NCBI GenBank assembly: GCA_003427395.1
Contig: BFEA01001023.1
Span: forward strand, 43,877-83,829
Length of the DNA stretch: 39,953 bases
Reading direction: 5' to 3'
DNA from: Chara braunii
Lineage: Eukaryota; Streptophyta; Charophyceae; Charales; Characeae
Shown here piece after piece: positions 9,929 to 20,793 of the stretch. Made by a program: the position numbers and the translations under genes. A model generated the notes under the pieces. It saw only the letters and a program-made list of their open reading frames with translations, was not told the origin of the DNA and searched no databases. How positions within the stretch are numbered: the first letter of the stretch is position 1; each line of letters begins with the position of its first letter.

Positions 9929-10980
9929 CTAACGATGGGTCTCCAAGGAGTCTAGTTGAGTCAATAATTCTTTTCTGACCCTGGACCAATGAATGTCCGT
10001 GTATGGATCTGACCCCATTTTGGATTCTGCGACTAGGATTGCTCGTTTCAACTTTTTCTCCTCTAAGTTCCTTTGACCTGCCTTGATCTGGGAAAACACA
10101 TTGAGCACTGACTGGAGGATACCCAAACTTGTGTCCACCCAATCCTCGTACTGAGGAAACAAGGGTTTGGCTGCTTCCCATTTAAATACTTGGTGCTTGA
10201 CCCATGCAAGTATTCCCTCATCTTTGAGGTGAGACACATTAAGTCGGAAAGGGCCCCGCATTCGTTGAATTCGCTCGCCCGAGATGACATCCAATAGGAC
10301 CGGGTGATGGTCAGAGATATCTGAAGCGTCCAAAGCCGACCAGATGCAGCGATCCCAAATAGTTCCCCTGACTAAAATCTAGACGGCTGCATGGGGCAGG
10401 GGTATATTCATCGGGTGGGGAGCCAAATCAGGTGAAGCCATGAGAGTCGGGATTCATTATTCGGTATGCATCCACTAACAAATGTAACTTCATTAGTTCT
10501 GTCAACATTCTAGTGTCTCTTCGAGGGGGGTCTAGCCATGGAGTGTCGACATCAGGACATAGAACAATATTCCAGTCCGCACCGATTAGCAAATTTTCAG
10601 TGTCCGGCATAAACCCAGGCAAGTCTTCAAAGAAATTGCATCGCTCTCTATATTCCATGGGATCGTAAATAGACATAATACCCCATTCATCCTCCTCGAC
10701 GGAAACTTTAACCCAAACGAAACGCCTGTGAATGTCAATAAAGTTGTCCAGGATTGCAACATCCAAGTCTTTATGTAGAAGTATCATTGTGCCACCCTTG
10801 GTGTCGTCTGCCGGGGCCCAAAATTGTGGCCCTGGCCACCAATTTCTCAACTCAGCTATCCAGGCAAAACATAACTTTTGTTTCCTGCAAGCAGATCGCT
10901 TGGGCAGCCTGCGAGTGAATCCAAGAAGGAATATGGCTGCGTTGGCAACCGTTAGGATCATTAAGGCTGCGTACATTCCA
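9929..10980 (-). pseudogene. LINE APE-type endonuclease
   Basis: The region begins in one frame with NWNVRSLNDP and ICLQETK (the Asn and the metal-binding Glu of the exonuclease-endonuclease-phosphatase fold). It shifts frame near 10850 and continues with LLIGADWNIVL (the G-D-x-N-like motif) and YDPMEYRER. The last segment has DISDHHPVLLD (catalytic Asp-His). These motifs in this order define the target-nicking endonuclease of L1-type elements. Two or more frameshifts break it. Confidence 0.88.
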
Positions 10981-10981
10981 A

Positions 10982-13273
10982 TTAACAAGCCTGAGCCAGC
11001 TTGGAAGGACCATCAATTAGCCCAACCTCGTCGCACATGGCTTGGATATGGCGGTATGTACCAGCAGGGATCTTCCTGCGCTTATCCTCCTCCTTGTCCC
11101 CCAAGTGCAGTTTTGTCAGAGCCCATGGGCTTTGCATAACTGATACGAACTGGGGAGAGGAGAGGAAGTCCCTCAGAGCCACGTGCTTCATCCAGTCTGC
11201 GATAACTTGTGCCGAAATACCTTCGGCCATGTAAATCTTTTTCAATATTGGATTGGATGACTGTGTGAATAGCTCCAAGGGAATCCAGTAGGGATTAAGC
11301 ACACAACTTTTCGAGGGTTTCTGTCGATAGCTGGATGTTCATAAATGTGAAGTGGATACAAGCTTTACAAGATCTCTTCCCGGATGTCCAGTCGAATACG
11401 TATCTGTTGACTTTTGGTTCCGGGAGGAGCCTTGCATAGCAGACATCCTTCAAGAGTTTGCGAGTGTGACCCAAAATGTCCAATTCAGACGGATGATTGT
11501 CTACTCTGGTGATGGCCATGTCAAGTATCCCCTCTGACAGGGAGAACAACAGAACCATTGGCCCTATGGTTGAAGGGACACAAATCATGGGAACTAAATA
11601 TTCTTCCACTTTTCCTTTGTCCCCGTTTGATTTCGTAGTCATAGGTTGAGCCCCATACAAAGATCTGACGGCTCTGCTCTTTTCTTTGCCTTTCAATTAC
11701 CCCTTCCCTTCCGCTGATGGGTTGGGGGGTTGAGGCCGCCCTTCAAAGTTTATACGAGAATTCTTAGTGGTTGTCTGGCAAGCCTTCCCTGCTGAAGTTG
11801 GCCCTTGTGTACTATCGTCCTCGGGTACGGAGGAGGTAGATCCCAGAGGAACAGCCAACAGGGGATCTACCTCTGATGATTGAGCAACCGCTGACTTGGG
11901 AACCCCTTTCTCCATTAACTCCATATCTAGATTAGACCCATCTGTGATCATGAGGGTTGCATCAACTGGTGGGGATGCCCGATTGGGTGAGGTCAGACTG
12001 TCGGGCAGGGAACCTTGGTCAATGATCAGGGGGGTTTCGGCTAATTTATCGATCCATGATTGTCGAGAATATTCTCCCCATTGGATTCGAGTGGTTTGTA
12101 GCGTAGGCGTGTGACAGGGCAGCCTGTACTGTTTCAGAGGCCGACACCAGTAGTGTTTGTGGCTGTGGAGGAGTTGGCATGGGCATCTCTGCAAGAGAGG
12201 AACCCGCTTCTACTGTCGCAGGAGGTGCAGAAAATGACAACGGTTGGACTGGAGGTGGGCCTGCTGGCTGGGAGGGAACCCAGGCAGTGTGGGATTGTCC
12301 TGGCTGAGGATAGTGGGCGGGCGCGGGCCCCTTTCCCGCCCCCCTCCCTGGCCGTTTGCTAGCCGGGGCGGGGAGGGCAGGAGGAGGAACATTAGCTGAA
12401 TTAGCTGCATTCGCGACATATTTCGACTGACCTTGTTGAGCTTTGCGTTGTCTGGTTGGACAATCGGGGTCTTCGCCGGTATGGTAATACCAACGACAAA
12501 GACTACACCATGGGGTATCCTGATTGACCACCTCCAGTTCCATGGAACCTCCATCATCAGGGAGGTCGATAGCCAGGTATGGCGTGAAGCGCTCCTCAAC
12601 TGCCGGTTCCATATCAAATCGGATATTGAAGAGCTCCGGTCCTGCAGTCTCGCAGAGATCTGACCTAGCTTGAGGATGTGTCCGTACGCCAATTTGACAA
12701 CATCCTGTACAAGGGGCATAGCCCGGATGGGAACTTGAAGGACACGCACTCAAAAGAATTTATAGCGCATAGTCTCTCTCCATTCCTGGAGCTTTGCCTC
12801 AGACATCCATGGTCTGAAGTGGATCGAATGTTTTACCCCATCCAACATCGCTTCGTCCGTTTGCTTCTTTAACAACCACTCTGCTATCTCCTTATTACTT
12901 GGGACATACGTGACTAAATATGACCTTTGTTGTGAAAGAGTCCCCGCTTCAGCTCAGGGCCGAACATCGGCATTCCTATCCATTTGTTTTCGTATAAATG
13001 GACCGCACGTTTCTTGATTTTGACCAGAAGAGAGTCACTGTTTTGACCAAAGAAAATCGTGACAGCGTTTTGTGACAACCATTCTTTCTGGGCTTTGAAG
13101 AACAAGGAGTCAACCATAACACGCACACAATCCTCAAACCTCTCAAACCTACTCTCGTCACTGGGGATCATGTCCATGGGAAGAACCCCGGTCCGATAAC
13201 ATTCTTCGATGACTTTGAGAGCGCGTTCTTTCTCTGGGTCAAGCGTAGCGGCCACCCGATTATCCCCTTCCAT
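10982..13273 (-). pseudogene. LINE ORF1 (RNA-binding protein), fragmented
   Basis: The ATG at 13271-13273 opens MEGDNRVAATLDPEKERALK, a charged N-terminal domain of about 119 residues, after which the frame changes. The middle (12046-12753) has a zinc-knuckle-like WCSLCRWYYHTGEDPDC, then a Pro/Gln/Ala-rich linker. The C-terminal part (11295-11696 and 10982-11302) carries no motif I can name. Length, position before the endonuclease and the Cys/His motif fit ORF1, which coats LINE RNA. It spans at least four frame segments and is not functional. Confidence 0.75.
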
Positions 13274-13797
13274 CGCCCAAGTAGTTAATTACTCATCAAC
13301 CGAGAAGGGAGAAGTCCTCTTTCAGGAAAATGTTGTCGAAACTACAAACTCTAACCCTAAGCAAGGGATAAGAACCCCATATATTAGAGCTAAGCATTCG
13401 AGGGCAGCGTACCAGAAATTCCAACAGGGGTTAAATACCTATCCTCCCTGTCCCTGCCCCGCCTCGTGTAGCCCGGGCCCAGCTTTACTACCAATGGACA
13501 GGAACCCCAATAACAACGGAGCGTTTCAAGAGGAAGAAGAAGAATACCTCCCCACCCAAATAGGTCGGGTTGACATCAGTTGGAGCAATTTATCCTCTTC
13601 GCTTTTTTCCACGTTCAAACGTCGGAGCTGCAAGAGATCCTTGATGTAGTCGTCATGGTCGTTTGAAGACTTTTGTATCCACCATGGGCTCGTCTTCCAG
13701 AAATCTCAATCCGTATGCCCAGTCAAAATGTATTACTGAACGAGGAGCCATGCACTTCGGTCGAGACCCAAAAGCAGGCGGCTCCCGTAGTGTACTT
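13274..13797 (-). other. Probable LINE 5' UTR, no gene seen
   Basis: No protein or RNA gene is recognised here. By position it is the 5' untranslated part of the LINE, cut on its far side by the start of the element B LTR at 13798. Confidence 0.45.
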
Positions 13798-14130
13798 TGT
13801 GACGCCCAACCTCACGCCCAGCATGACTTCCTGTTTCGGAGTGGGAGGGATTCTGAAAGCGCATAGTAGGGGTGTGCCAAGGATTTTAGGAAATTGGGGG
13901 TGGAGTCCCAGGCCGGAACTGAGATCCCCGGTGTCAAGTTTCAAGGACAGAAATGCAAGTGGTTCCCTGTAAGACCAGGTCTTTTGGTTTTGCCTTTCCT
14001 TAGAGTCGAGTAGCTAATTTCGTCGGCCGCGTCCCCTGGGGCGGGTTCGTACTTGGTGTACGGAGGGAACACCGTGGGTGTCTCTCTGTGTAAACACTTG
14101 TCGTCGGCGGGTTTCACAGATCTCGGAATC

Positions 14131-14640
14131 AAACGCGGACGGCCTCAGCCGGAGGCTGTGGTCTCGACACTCAGCTTCGGAGCGGGTTCATAGTACAAAC
14201 CCCACGGCTCGATAGGTGTCATGCAGCCGGCACTCGGAGCGCGGCCTTCGGGGCCAGCAAGGGGCTATCGACTCCCAAGGGACAACCGTTAGACTGTGGT
14301 AGGGGAGAAGGAGATAGAATGGAGGAAAGTTGGTTTCAATCGAGACGAATCCCGACGTGATGCAGTACGGGTAACTACGGGTGTCGGGGTAATCCGGGAT
14401 TCGGGAATTCCGTTCAATAGCCTTGTAAAGTCCCAGGCACACAGTCGATCGTCCTTTGCTTGGCTGGGGTAGGCCGGGAGCCTTAAGTTCCATCGGTGGG
14501 AGAGTTATTCATTCTCCCAGTAATTTCGGTACTTGGGGTTCCTATAACTGGCGCGATCGGTAATCCAGAATGGAACTCCGATCTTTATGTTCTGCAAGAG
14601 GGATTCAACTCATACATTTGTTCGTGCAAGGAGAGGTGGT
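14131..14640. other. About 510-bp segment present in only one LTR
   Basis: In the partner LTR the sequence passes directly from CACAGATC to ATGCAGACAC (near 25905). Here about 510 bp lie between the equivalent points. This is either an insertion in this LTR or a deletion in the other. No terminal repeats or coding region stand out. Confidence 0.75.
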
Positions 14641-15208
14641 GTCGGGGACGGGTCATGCAGACACACGTATACATAATGACTGTCGTTCTAGTGATCATTC
14701 GTATACGTGCGTGCTTATGATCCGTTCCCGCTAATTCCGAATCAACCTATACAAATCAGACGGCCGTTCGACAAAAATGTACTTTCATACATCAGATGTC
14801 AGTTGCGCCACCCATACCCAGGCCAACCCGTGAACCGCTTGTTATTCATGCATTTATTCTGGCCCATTCCATAAATGTTGCATACTTAAAAACATAAATG
14901 TACACAAAGGGGACGGGTTCCATACATTCTTTCCATACATCAGCCAGGCCCCTACTCCACACACGTCATGATCCCTCAACTTGGCAATCAACAATCTCTC
15001 ATACGCGCAAATCGCTCCATTGATTGGTCAGTTTGTACAAACGTCATACATTCCACATTGAAGAGGAAGGGATGGGGAAGGGAAAGATACTTCATACATC
15101 AATCAAAGGAAGAAAGAGGAAAATCCAAGAGTGCCGCAAACAAAAATGGCCGAAATCATAAATTCAAATTACACAGAAAAATGTGAAGAGGTAACACCGC
15201 TTCAACAC

Positions 15209-15211
<3 letters not shown>

Positions 15212-15272
<61 letters not shown>
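15212..15272. repeat. (CT)n microsatellite in 3' LTR
   Basis: An uninterrupted CT repeat located downstream of the LTR TATA box on the minus strand, at the same place as the repeat at 26654-26710 in the other LTR. Confidence 0.97.
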
Positions 15273-15275
<3 letters not shown>

Positions 15276-15531
15276 TCCCACGATGCGGGCAGACCGTCGC
15301 CTCGTAGCTACCAACAATCTGAAGTCACCCCGTTTAGCCTGAGTATGCAAGTCAGGTTCACCCGTGTGCCACAGTCCTTCATGGCCACACGTCAACCCTG
15401 CATACCTTGCACCAGCTCGTCGGATCGCCCAACTCTCTACTCACCATTATGTTCTCTCCTCGTTAGCCGATCCTCTCGACTGCGCTAACTCCCAAGTGTA
15501 GATTAGAGAGTGAATTAATCGCGCATGCGAG

Positions 15532-15538
15532 CTTTATA
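15532..15538 (-). promoter_or_regulatory. TATA box of element B 3' LTR
   Basis: The minus strand reads GCTATAAAGCTCGC. The same motif in the same setting occurs at 26973-26979 and 27263-27269 in the 5' LTR. Confidence 0.65.
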
Positions 15539-16234
15539 GCAATCGATAATTGCGCACGATAATTTCATATTATGTTGAAGCAAGAGGCAGAGAGGAGAAG
15601 GAAGTGCCTATGGGTGCATGACGGGACTCGGCGTGGGGGACGTGGCCGCTCTCCACGCATCGATCCAGTCGTGCACCTGCTGGTCAATGAGATAGACGGG
15701 AAAGAGACGTTAAGTTTCGCGAAGAAAAAGAAGAGATCAAGAAGGGAGAGGATTACAGTTACACCTGCGCTCACCAAGAAGGAGCAAGAGGAGATTATAG
15801 TTGCGATTAGAATTTAGGCACGGCGAGGGTAGAGTGCAGGACATGACACAGCAATGCGCGCGAGAGTAGGGAGCCTCGTACGATTACAACCAAAAATTAC
15901 GATGCTCCCAAATTCCTAGCCTAATTAAAGTCCTAACTGCAATAAGAAATTTCACGAACCTGAGTATGTTCAAAATTCAAGAAGAAACTAAAAATAAAAA
16001 ATGATTCCCCGCGCGGTGATCGCACCAAAAATTTTCCTCCCCACACAGAACAAGAAAGAAGCTATGGCAACAGTTATGTCCGCGCTCGTTAAGGCGCAAT
16101 CAATTACCAACCGTCGAGGGGCCAACCTATGTCCAAAAGACAGGGGCATTCATGCAACTGGGCGGGCCCCTCCCGATTAACCCCCGAAATATAGTCGCGA
16201 AGAAAGTCGCGTGTTTACGAAAAGTAGTTCGTCA

Positions 16235-16545
16235 AACAGCCATTTCGTCAAAACGGACATATTATATTTTTTGAACGAAATTGAAATTGAGTTTTTGGGC
16301 CAAAATCTGGTCCAAATTTTTAGCTCCTGGGGGTCCAATGTTCCTAGAACACTGGACCCCCTAGATGTATCTGGTCCCCTAGATGTATCTGGTCTCTTCT
16401 TGAGGTCAAATACATCTAGTGGGTCCGGCGTTCTAGGCACGCTGGACCCCCCGGAGCCAAAAATTTGGACTGGATTTCGGCCCAAAAACTGAATTTCAAT
16501 TTCGTTCAAAAAATATAATATGCCCGTTTTGATGAAATGGCCGTT
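16235..16545. mobile_element. Foldback MITE, 311 bp, inserted in the 3' LTR
   Basis: The two halves are reverse complements along almost the whole length (about 150-bp arms). The ends are AACAGCCATTT and its counterpart AAATGGCCGTT, and the arms share the 20-mer TATTATATTTTTTGAACGAA. GTCA flanks both sides (16231-16234 and 16546-16549), a likely 4-bp target duplication. The related LTR reads straight through this point (TTCGTCACA at 27920-27928), giving an empty site. There is no coding capacity; the superfamily is not assigned. Confidence 0.9.
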
Positions 16546-16551
16546 GTCACA

Positions 16552-17323
16552 TATGTGACGCCCAGGGGGTTCCAATCTTATGCAAGCCCCTGCTTGTATA
16601 CTCTATGCCCTGCACAAGAAGAAGAAAGTAAGAGAGGGAGAGGTAAGGGAAAGAAGAAAGAAGAGAGAAGAAGAAGAGGATCAAAGATAAGCTCGCCATT
16701 GACGACCGATCCCTGTCCCACCCTCACTGCTGCATCAGCGACGATCACTGCCCTTCTCGTGGCGCGGGTAGTCTCAATACAGGTGGCGGGGGTGGCGGGT
16801 GCGATTGAGGACGCAGCAGGATAAAGAGAGCCACCGGCCGCACTCCGATAGGGATAGTGGCGTACCGCACCAGTCGATGGACACGTGGGAAGCGCCGATT
16901 GCGATACGGGAGGGAAGCAAGATAGTCGGGGTAAAGGGTACACAGGGTGCGTAGGAGGTCGGCGCGGAGCTGTTCGCACTGCGCGCAGGCGGGGATTGTC
17001 CCCGTAATCAAGCAATAGACTTCAATGTTATTGAAGTCTCACCATTCCAAACCGAAGAGGAGGATATGGAGGCGAAAGAAAGGAACAAGGTACTACATAG
17101 TCGAGTGAGGGAAGACTTCGCACACAAGACATGTGGCATAGAAGTGATGAAACGAAGAGGGGGGGAACGGGTGCCAGGTGTCGGGGAAGGGCAAGCGTTC
17201 CAAGATCTGGTGAAAGGACAGGTAATCAAGGGGATGGCGAGAGAACAGTCGCGGACGACGCCCGATCGTCGCATTTGTACGTAGGCCAAGGGCTGAGCGG
17301 GAGGAGGGAGCAGGTGAGGGGCT
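16552..17323 (-). other. Degraded region inside the 3' LTR, decayed minus-strand coding traces
   Basis: The stretch opens with TATGTGACGCCC, an LTR-terminus-like motif facing the LTR end two bases away. Minus-strand frames show traces such as CLVCEVFPH (near 17110-17135) and CAQCEQLRADLLRTLCTLYP (near 16925-16985), separated by stops and frameshifts. These may be the C-terminal continuation of the ORF at 17324-18127. I recognise no domain. Confidence 0.5.
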
Positions 17324-18127
17324 TCAGGCTCTTCTTTTGCTGCATACAGCCCGTGTGGTTCCGCCATCTCGTCCTTCTTCCTCCTGAGGCGGCTCCGGAT
17401 TCCGCAAGGGATCACCAGTCGTTGCTTGCGATAGGGGCCGCCGCTTTCCTTTGGCACGTTCTTTTGTCCTCCTTTTTGCTTCTTCGTTTTGCTCCTCCTG
17501 TTCCTCCTCTGAGCACTCTCTGGATCCCGACTCCAAACTCTTTTCCTTCTCGCTTTGTGTCGTCGTCACCTCCCAGAAGAACGGATCAACAAACTCTTCC
17601 TGGTCCAGGTACCGACTTGCCGACAGGTAATACCGATTTTCGTCGTTATATCAGGCAAGGCATGCCCTAAACAGTTGCGGCCTCAACGTCCGCTCCAACG
17701 CACCCAACTCTGGCCTCCTGTCCTCTTGATAGAGAATATAAAGGGGCAGGTCGTCGAGGAGCTGCGCGAGGGGCACCAGTAATTCCTCTCTGACCGGCGC
17801 AAAGTGATCAGCGCTCACCTCTCCGAATAAGATCCCCAACAGTTCTCCTTCCACGTCTGATCTCCACGCCTGGATGATCAGCCACTCGACGTCCCTATCC
17901 CTGTCAAGATCGTTCGGGTCATGTGGCTCGGACCACGTAAACTCGACGTTGAGCAAGCAGAAGTTGAGCGCTGCAAAAGTTTCCCACCACTCGGTCCACA
18001 GATCCTCCTCTAGGTCGAGCACTAGGAGCGCTTTGATCTCGAACGCTAGATGTGGACGAGTGGGAGGCTGCCAGAGAGTTGGAAAGTCGGACGGTAGTGT
18101 AAACGTGGATAGCCGGTTCTGGTTCAT
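17324..18127 (-). pseudogene. Extra ORF between integrase and 3' LTR, unknown function
   Basis: The ATG at 18125-18127 opens a frame of about 267 codons broken by a single TGA at 17651-17653. The first 158 residues are Trp- and Leu-rich with an acidic helical look (DLEEDLWTEWWETFAALNF; PVREELLVPLAQLLDDLP). The segment after the stop keeps sense (YYLSASRYLDQEEFVDPFFW) and ends in a Glu/Lys/Arg-rich tail (ECSEEEQEEQNEEAKRR). It is in the element's orientation, after integrase, where some plant Ty3 elements carry extra or env-like ORFs. I see no signal peptide, transmembrane segment or known domain, so no function is proposed. Confidence 0.6.
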
Positions 18128-18599
18128 CGATCTTACTCGAAGGGGACCAGCTCCGGAAGAATCACCTTCGGATCTGAAGGACGCAACCAGATCAGGTGAG
18201 TGTCAATGTTGTCGGTTCTCTCCACCCGCTCTCTTGGCCGTGCAAGCCTGGCCTCCACGTGGTTGCCAACTTTCCCGCCCAGCGTCGCAGCCGAAGAAGA
18301 CAGCTCTCATGGATGCTTCCGTGCAACGTCGAAAAGTCCCCGCTGAAAGAGATGAGCACAGAGATGTGGCTAACTCCCAGAGGAGAGAGTCGCAGAAATG
18401 TCGATCCTTCCGCTAATACCCTCCCTGTGGTTTCCAGATGGACAAATCTGAATTCGGTGGTCGTGTGTATGCCAGCCGAGCTGAAGAATTGCGCAAATCA
18501 AAGCATTATTGGGTCGCGCTGAGGATGATGCACCTGTCGGAGAGATGAAATCGTGCTGCGTCAACATGCGTCGACTTATAAGCTGCTCAGTCGCAAAAC
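18128..18599. other. Between integrase and extra ORF, no gene recognised
   Basis: Short open frames occur on both strands but none has a recognisable motif. It is presumably the spacer or a decayed coding segment of element B. Confidence 0.5.
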
Positions 18600-19035
18600 T
18601 CATGGCGATGGGAGAGACGAAGATGATGAGTTGTGAAGAGAGGGGGAGGAGAGGGGTTCTGGTTCCTCGCTTTCCCACACAGAGGTCGAGGAGGAGTTAG
18701 GAGGTGATGGAGGGGAGGAGGCATAGGACACGTGGCGGATGATGGGACGAGCCGATCGATTGCCCGAGACTTCCGATGCAAGGCGCACTGTGTTCACCCC
18801 GTTCGGACCGAGCTCCACTACGTGGAACTGGCCAAAGAATCGTGGCGCTAGCTTACCCTGACGAGACATTTCCTTACCTGCATGATGTCCCCTAATTTAT
18901 ACTGGGGCCGAGGCCCAGCGTTCCCATTTCGGGCCTTGTAGCTCCGGATCTGTCCGCCTTGGGCCATTTCGGCCATTCGCTGTCTTTTCCGGGCTAGTCG
19001 AGGGAGGGTCCGTTCCATTAGCTCTAGTGGCACTT
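18600..19035 (-). pseudogene. Integrase C-terminal domain, element B
   Basis: RLARKRQRMAEMAQGG, then PRPQYKLGDIMQVRK, and in another frame GKLAPRFFGQFHVVELG fit the C-terminal part of Ty3-type integrases: the K-L-G-D-x-V strand followed by the G-K-L-x-P-R/K-F-x-G-P-F motif. A frameshift near 18860 separates the two halves. A Ser/Pro-rich tail follows. Confidence 0.8.
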
Positions 19036-19733
19036 GGCCTTTTCCTTAGCCGTCGCTCTTGTAGATCGCCGACCGAACGTCGTTTCGTCGTTCAGGTTCG
19101 GCAAGGCTATGCAGGCTAGGCTGTTGGTCCGTAGTTGGAACGGGGACAGACCGGTAGGCTCGTGAGGCGTCCCTCGATGGATAGCCAAGATGTGGTCCAC
19201 GATGTCGGGCCAAGGCCTCGTGTCCCTGGCCACGATATTCCGCCGCAGGGCGGTCTTAATCACCTGGTTTGCGTTCTCTACCAGTCCATTCGATTGTGAA
19301 ACATGGGGAGCAGTGTTCCGAATGGAGACGCCATGTACGACTAGGCTCCTCAAAACTTCCCCTCGAAACTCTGCTCCGTTGTCCGTCAGGATTTCCTCTG
19401 TATCTTGATGCATCCTGAGGAAACGGTTGATGTGCCGCACAATTTTCGTCGTCTATCTCGTTTTGCACGGGTAGGCCTCAATCCATTTGGAAAAATGATC
19501 CACAAATACTAGTAGGACTGAATATTCGCAACTATTAGGACCAGGGGGAATCACGATGTTTGTACTGTCCATGCTAACCCTCTGGAACGGTCGTTCGTCA
19601 CGGTTGGAACGATAGACCTAAGCGGCTGAATCGGCGCCTTGTCGGCCGAACAAACCAGACAGTTCTTAACTATGAATTTGACGCCGTCCCTAATATTGGA
19701 CCAATACCATTCGTTTTTGTCGATAGCGGCCAC
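19024..19733 (-). pseudogene. Integrase zinc domain and catalytic core, element B
   Basis: The zinc domain ends with NCLVCSADKAP (Cys-Cys half). In a shifted frame SMDSTNIVIPPGPN carries the first catalytic Asp and VFVDHFSKWIEAYP follows. After a TAG, EILTDNGAEFRGE carries the second Asp and SQSNGLVENANQVIKTALRR the Glu. The complete D-D-E set is visible, but one frameshift (near 19580) and one stop (near 19455) separate the parts. Confidence 0.87.
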
Positions 19734-19737
19734 AAAG

Positions 19738-19798
19738 TGGGCGGTTGTCTCTTCGTGGGCGGTTGTCTCTTCGTGGGCGATTGTCTCTTCGTGGGCCG
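19738..19798. repeat. In-frame 18-bp tandem repeat in the integrase zinc domain
   Basis: Three units of GGGCGGTTGTCTCTTCGT plus a partial encode repeated AHEETT on the minus strand, just before HFVAAIDKNEWYW. This multiplies the histidine-bearing segment of the HHCC zinc motif without breaking the frame. Confidence 0.9.
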
Positions 19799-19814
19799 TC
19801 TTTACCCAATCATA

Positions 19815-20590
19815 TCACATAAAGGGGTGGGGGACGACCATCCAGAGGCCGTTGCCATCTGTGTTCTGCTTTTCTAACCTTCCCTCGTTCCATCGATGGT
19901 CCCTTGCCCATTCGTTGGCCCGCCTACAATCCTCCTTCGAGTATTCTCGAAGGGGGTTCCCTACAACTGTTGCTATCAACACGACATCTGTCCAGACTTC
20001 AGAACGTTGAAATTTGTGTGTCTTTTCCAGTGCTTCGGAGGTGGCTTCGAAGAATTGAGCCTCCATCGAAATCTTGTCGGTCTGGCACAAGCGACACAAC
20101 CATGTCTTCTCCGTGCTCCTATACTAAATGTAGGGCCCATGGGCTCTAGACACACACCGCTTACAGTCTACCCAATCAACATACCCTTTTCAATGTGGGC
20201 GCATAGGTACAGAGTAGACTTGCAAAATTGCTTCACAAAAATAGCAAAATTTATCAGACAGAGAGAGAAAAGGAGAGGTAGGAGAAAGGGGAGTCTCATC
20301 ATTACCCTCGCCCTGCATCGCCATGGATCCACGTGTCACTTTTTTGATAGTTGCGGGATAACTTTTACTTCTCCGTAAGTGGGACCTGTAGGGGGCTCCG
20401 GATCCTTCCACAAAACAATCTCCTCGCACTTCGGTACGTTCCCCGACCAATGCAATCTCGTTAATCCGTCGGCGTTACCGTGTTGCTCCGTCTTTCGGTG
20501 AACGATGTCGAAATCGTATTCTTGGAGTCTGACCACCCAGCGCCCAATCATGCCTGTGTAATTAGTGACCCTCTTGAGGGCGAGCAATGG
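19815..20590 (-). pseudogene. RNase H C-terminal part and RNase H-integrase connector, element B
   Basis: From about 20590 down: PLLALKRVTNYTGMIGRWVV, then YDFDIVHRKTEQHGNADGLTR (the conserved end of Ty3 RNase H with H-x-N-x-A-D-x-L-S/T-R). A connector follows with a stop near 20340, leading to CRLCQTDKISMEAQFFEATS and WARDHRWNEGRLEKQNTDGN, which lead into the zinc domain. It is cut at its N-terminal side by the mitochondrial insertion. Confidence 0.85.
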
Positions 20591-20597
20591 CGCCTTA

Positions 20598-20793
20598 GAG
20601 TTGGAAGTTCCAAATTCATTGGTCAATCAGCAGGCTCCCCATAGTTCGATCGAAGAGGAGCCTCAAAGACTACAAGCGAAGTAACTTTTGTCACCTCTTA
20701 GTGCTGCGCAAATGGCATGGCAAGCGCCGTAGAGTAAACTGGCAGGAAAGTTGAAGATATAGTCCATACCATGGATAAATTCATGGAGAAAGG
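20598..20793 (+). ncRNA. Group I intron, 3' core fragment (mitochondrial cox1 origin)
   Basis: Shows conserved group I elements in order: Q-like AATCAGCAGGC (20625-20635), R-like TCAAAGACTACA (20663-20674) and S AAGATATAGTCC (20754-20765). GACTA in R and TAGTC in S can form P7. The intron ends in G directly before the CATCACATG exon. The 5' half is missing, so it cannot splice. Confidence 0.85.

Larger units (their letters stand above)
7600..13797 (-). mobile_element. LINE-type non-LTR retrotransposon (decayed)
   Basis: The minus strand holds, in order, ORF1 (13273 to 10982) with a zinc-knuckle-like motif, then ORF2 with an APE-type endonuclease (about 10978-9929), an RT domain (about 9877-8299) and a C-terminal tail to about 7660. 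This is the plan of L1-like plant LINEs. Numerous frameshifts and stops show it is inactive. No clear poly(A) (poly-T on the plus strand) marks the 3' end, so the edge near 7600 is approximate. The right edge is taken as the start of LTR element B. Confidence 0.9.
13798..16551 (-). repeat. 3' LTR of element B
   Basis: Starts TGTGACGCCC and ends GTCACA after a MITE insertion at 16235-16545. It aligns along its length with 25591-27928; the first 300 or so shared bases are roughly 90% identical by eye. It differs by carrying 14131-14640 (absent from the partner) and by lacking the trnS insertion and the 291-bp duplication. The promoter direction (TATA on the minus strand) agrees with the gag-pol direction. 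Confidence 0.88.

Noticed and set aside
13663-13972. Plus-strand frames across the LTR start
   Set aside because: They cross the element B boundary and have no homologous motif; the equivalent frame in the other LTR differs.
15156-15395. Glu/Arg repeat proteins over CT repeats in the LTRs
   Set aside because: The (CT)n tract read in the minus frame gives alternating Glu-Arg; no independent support.
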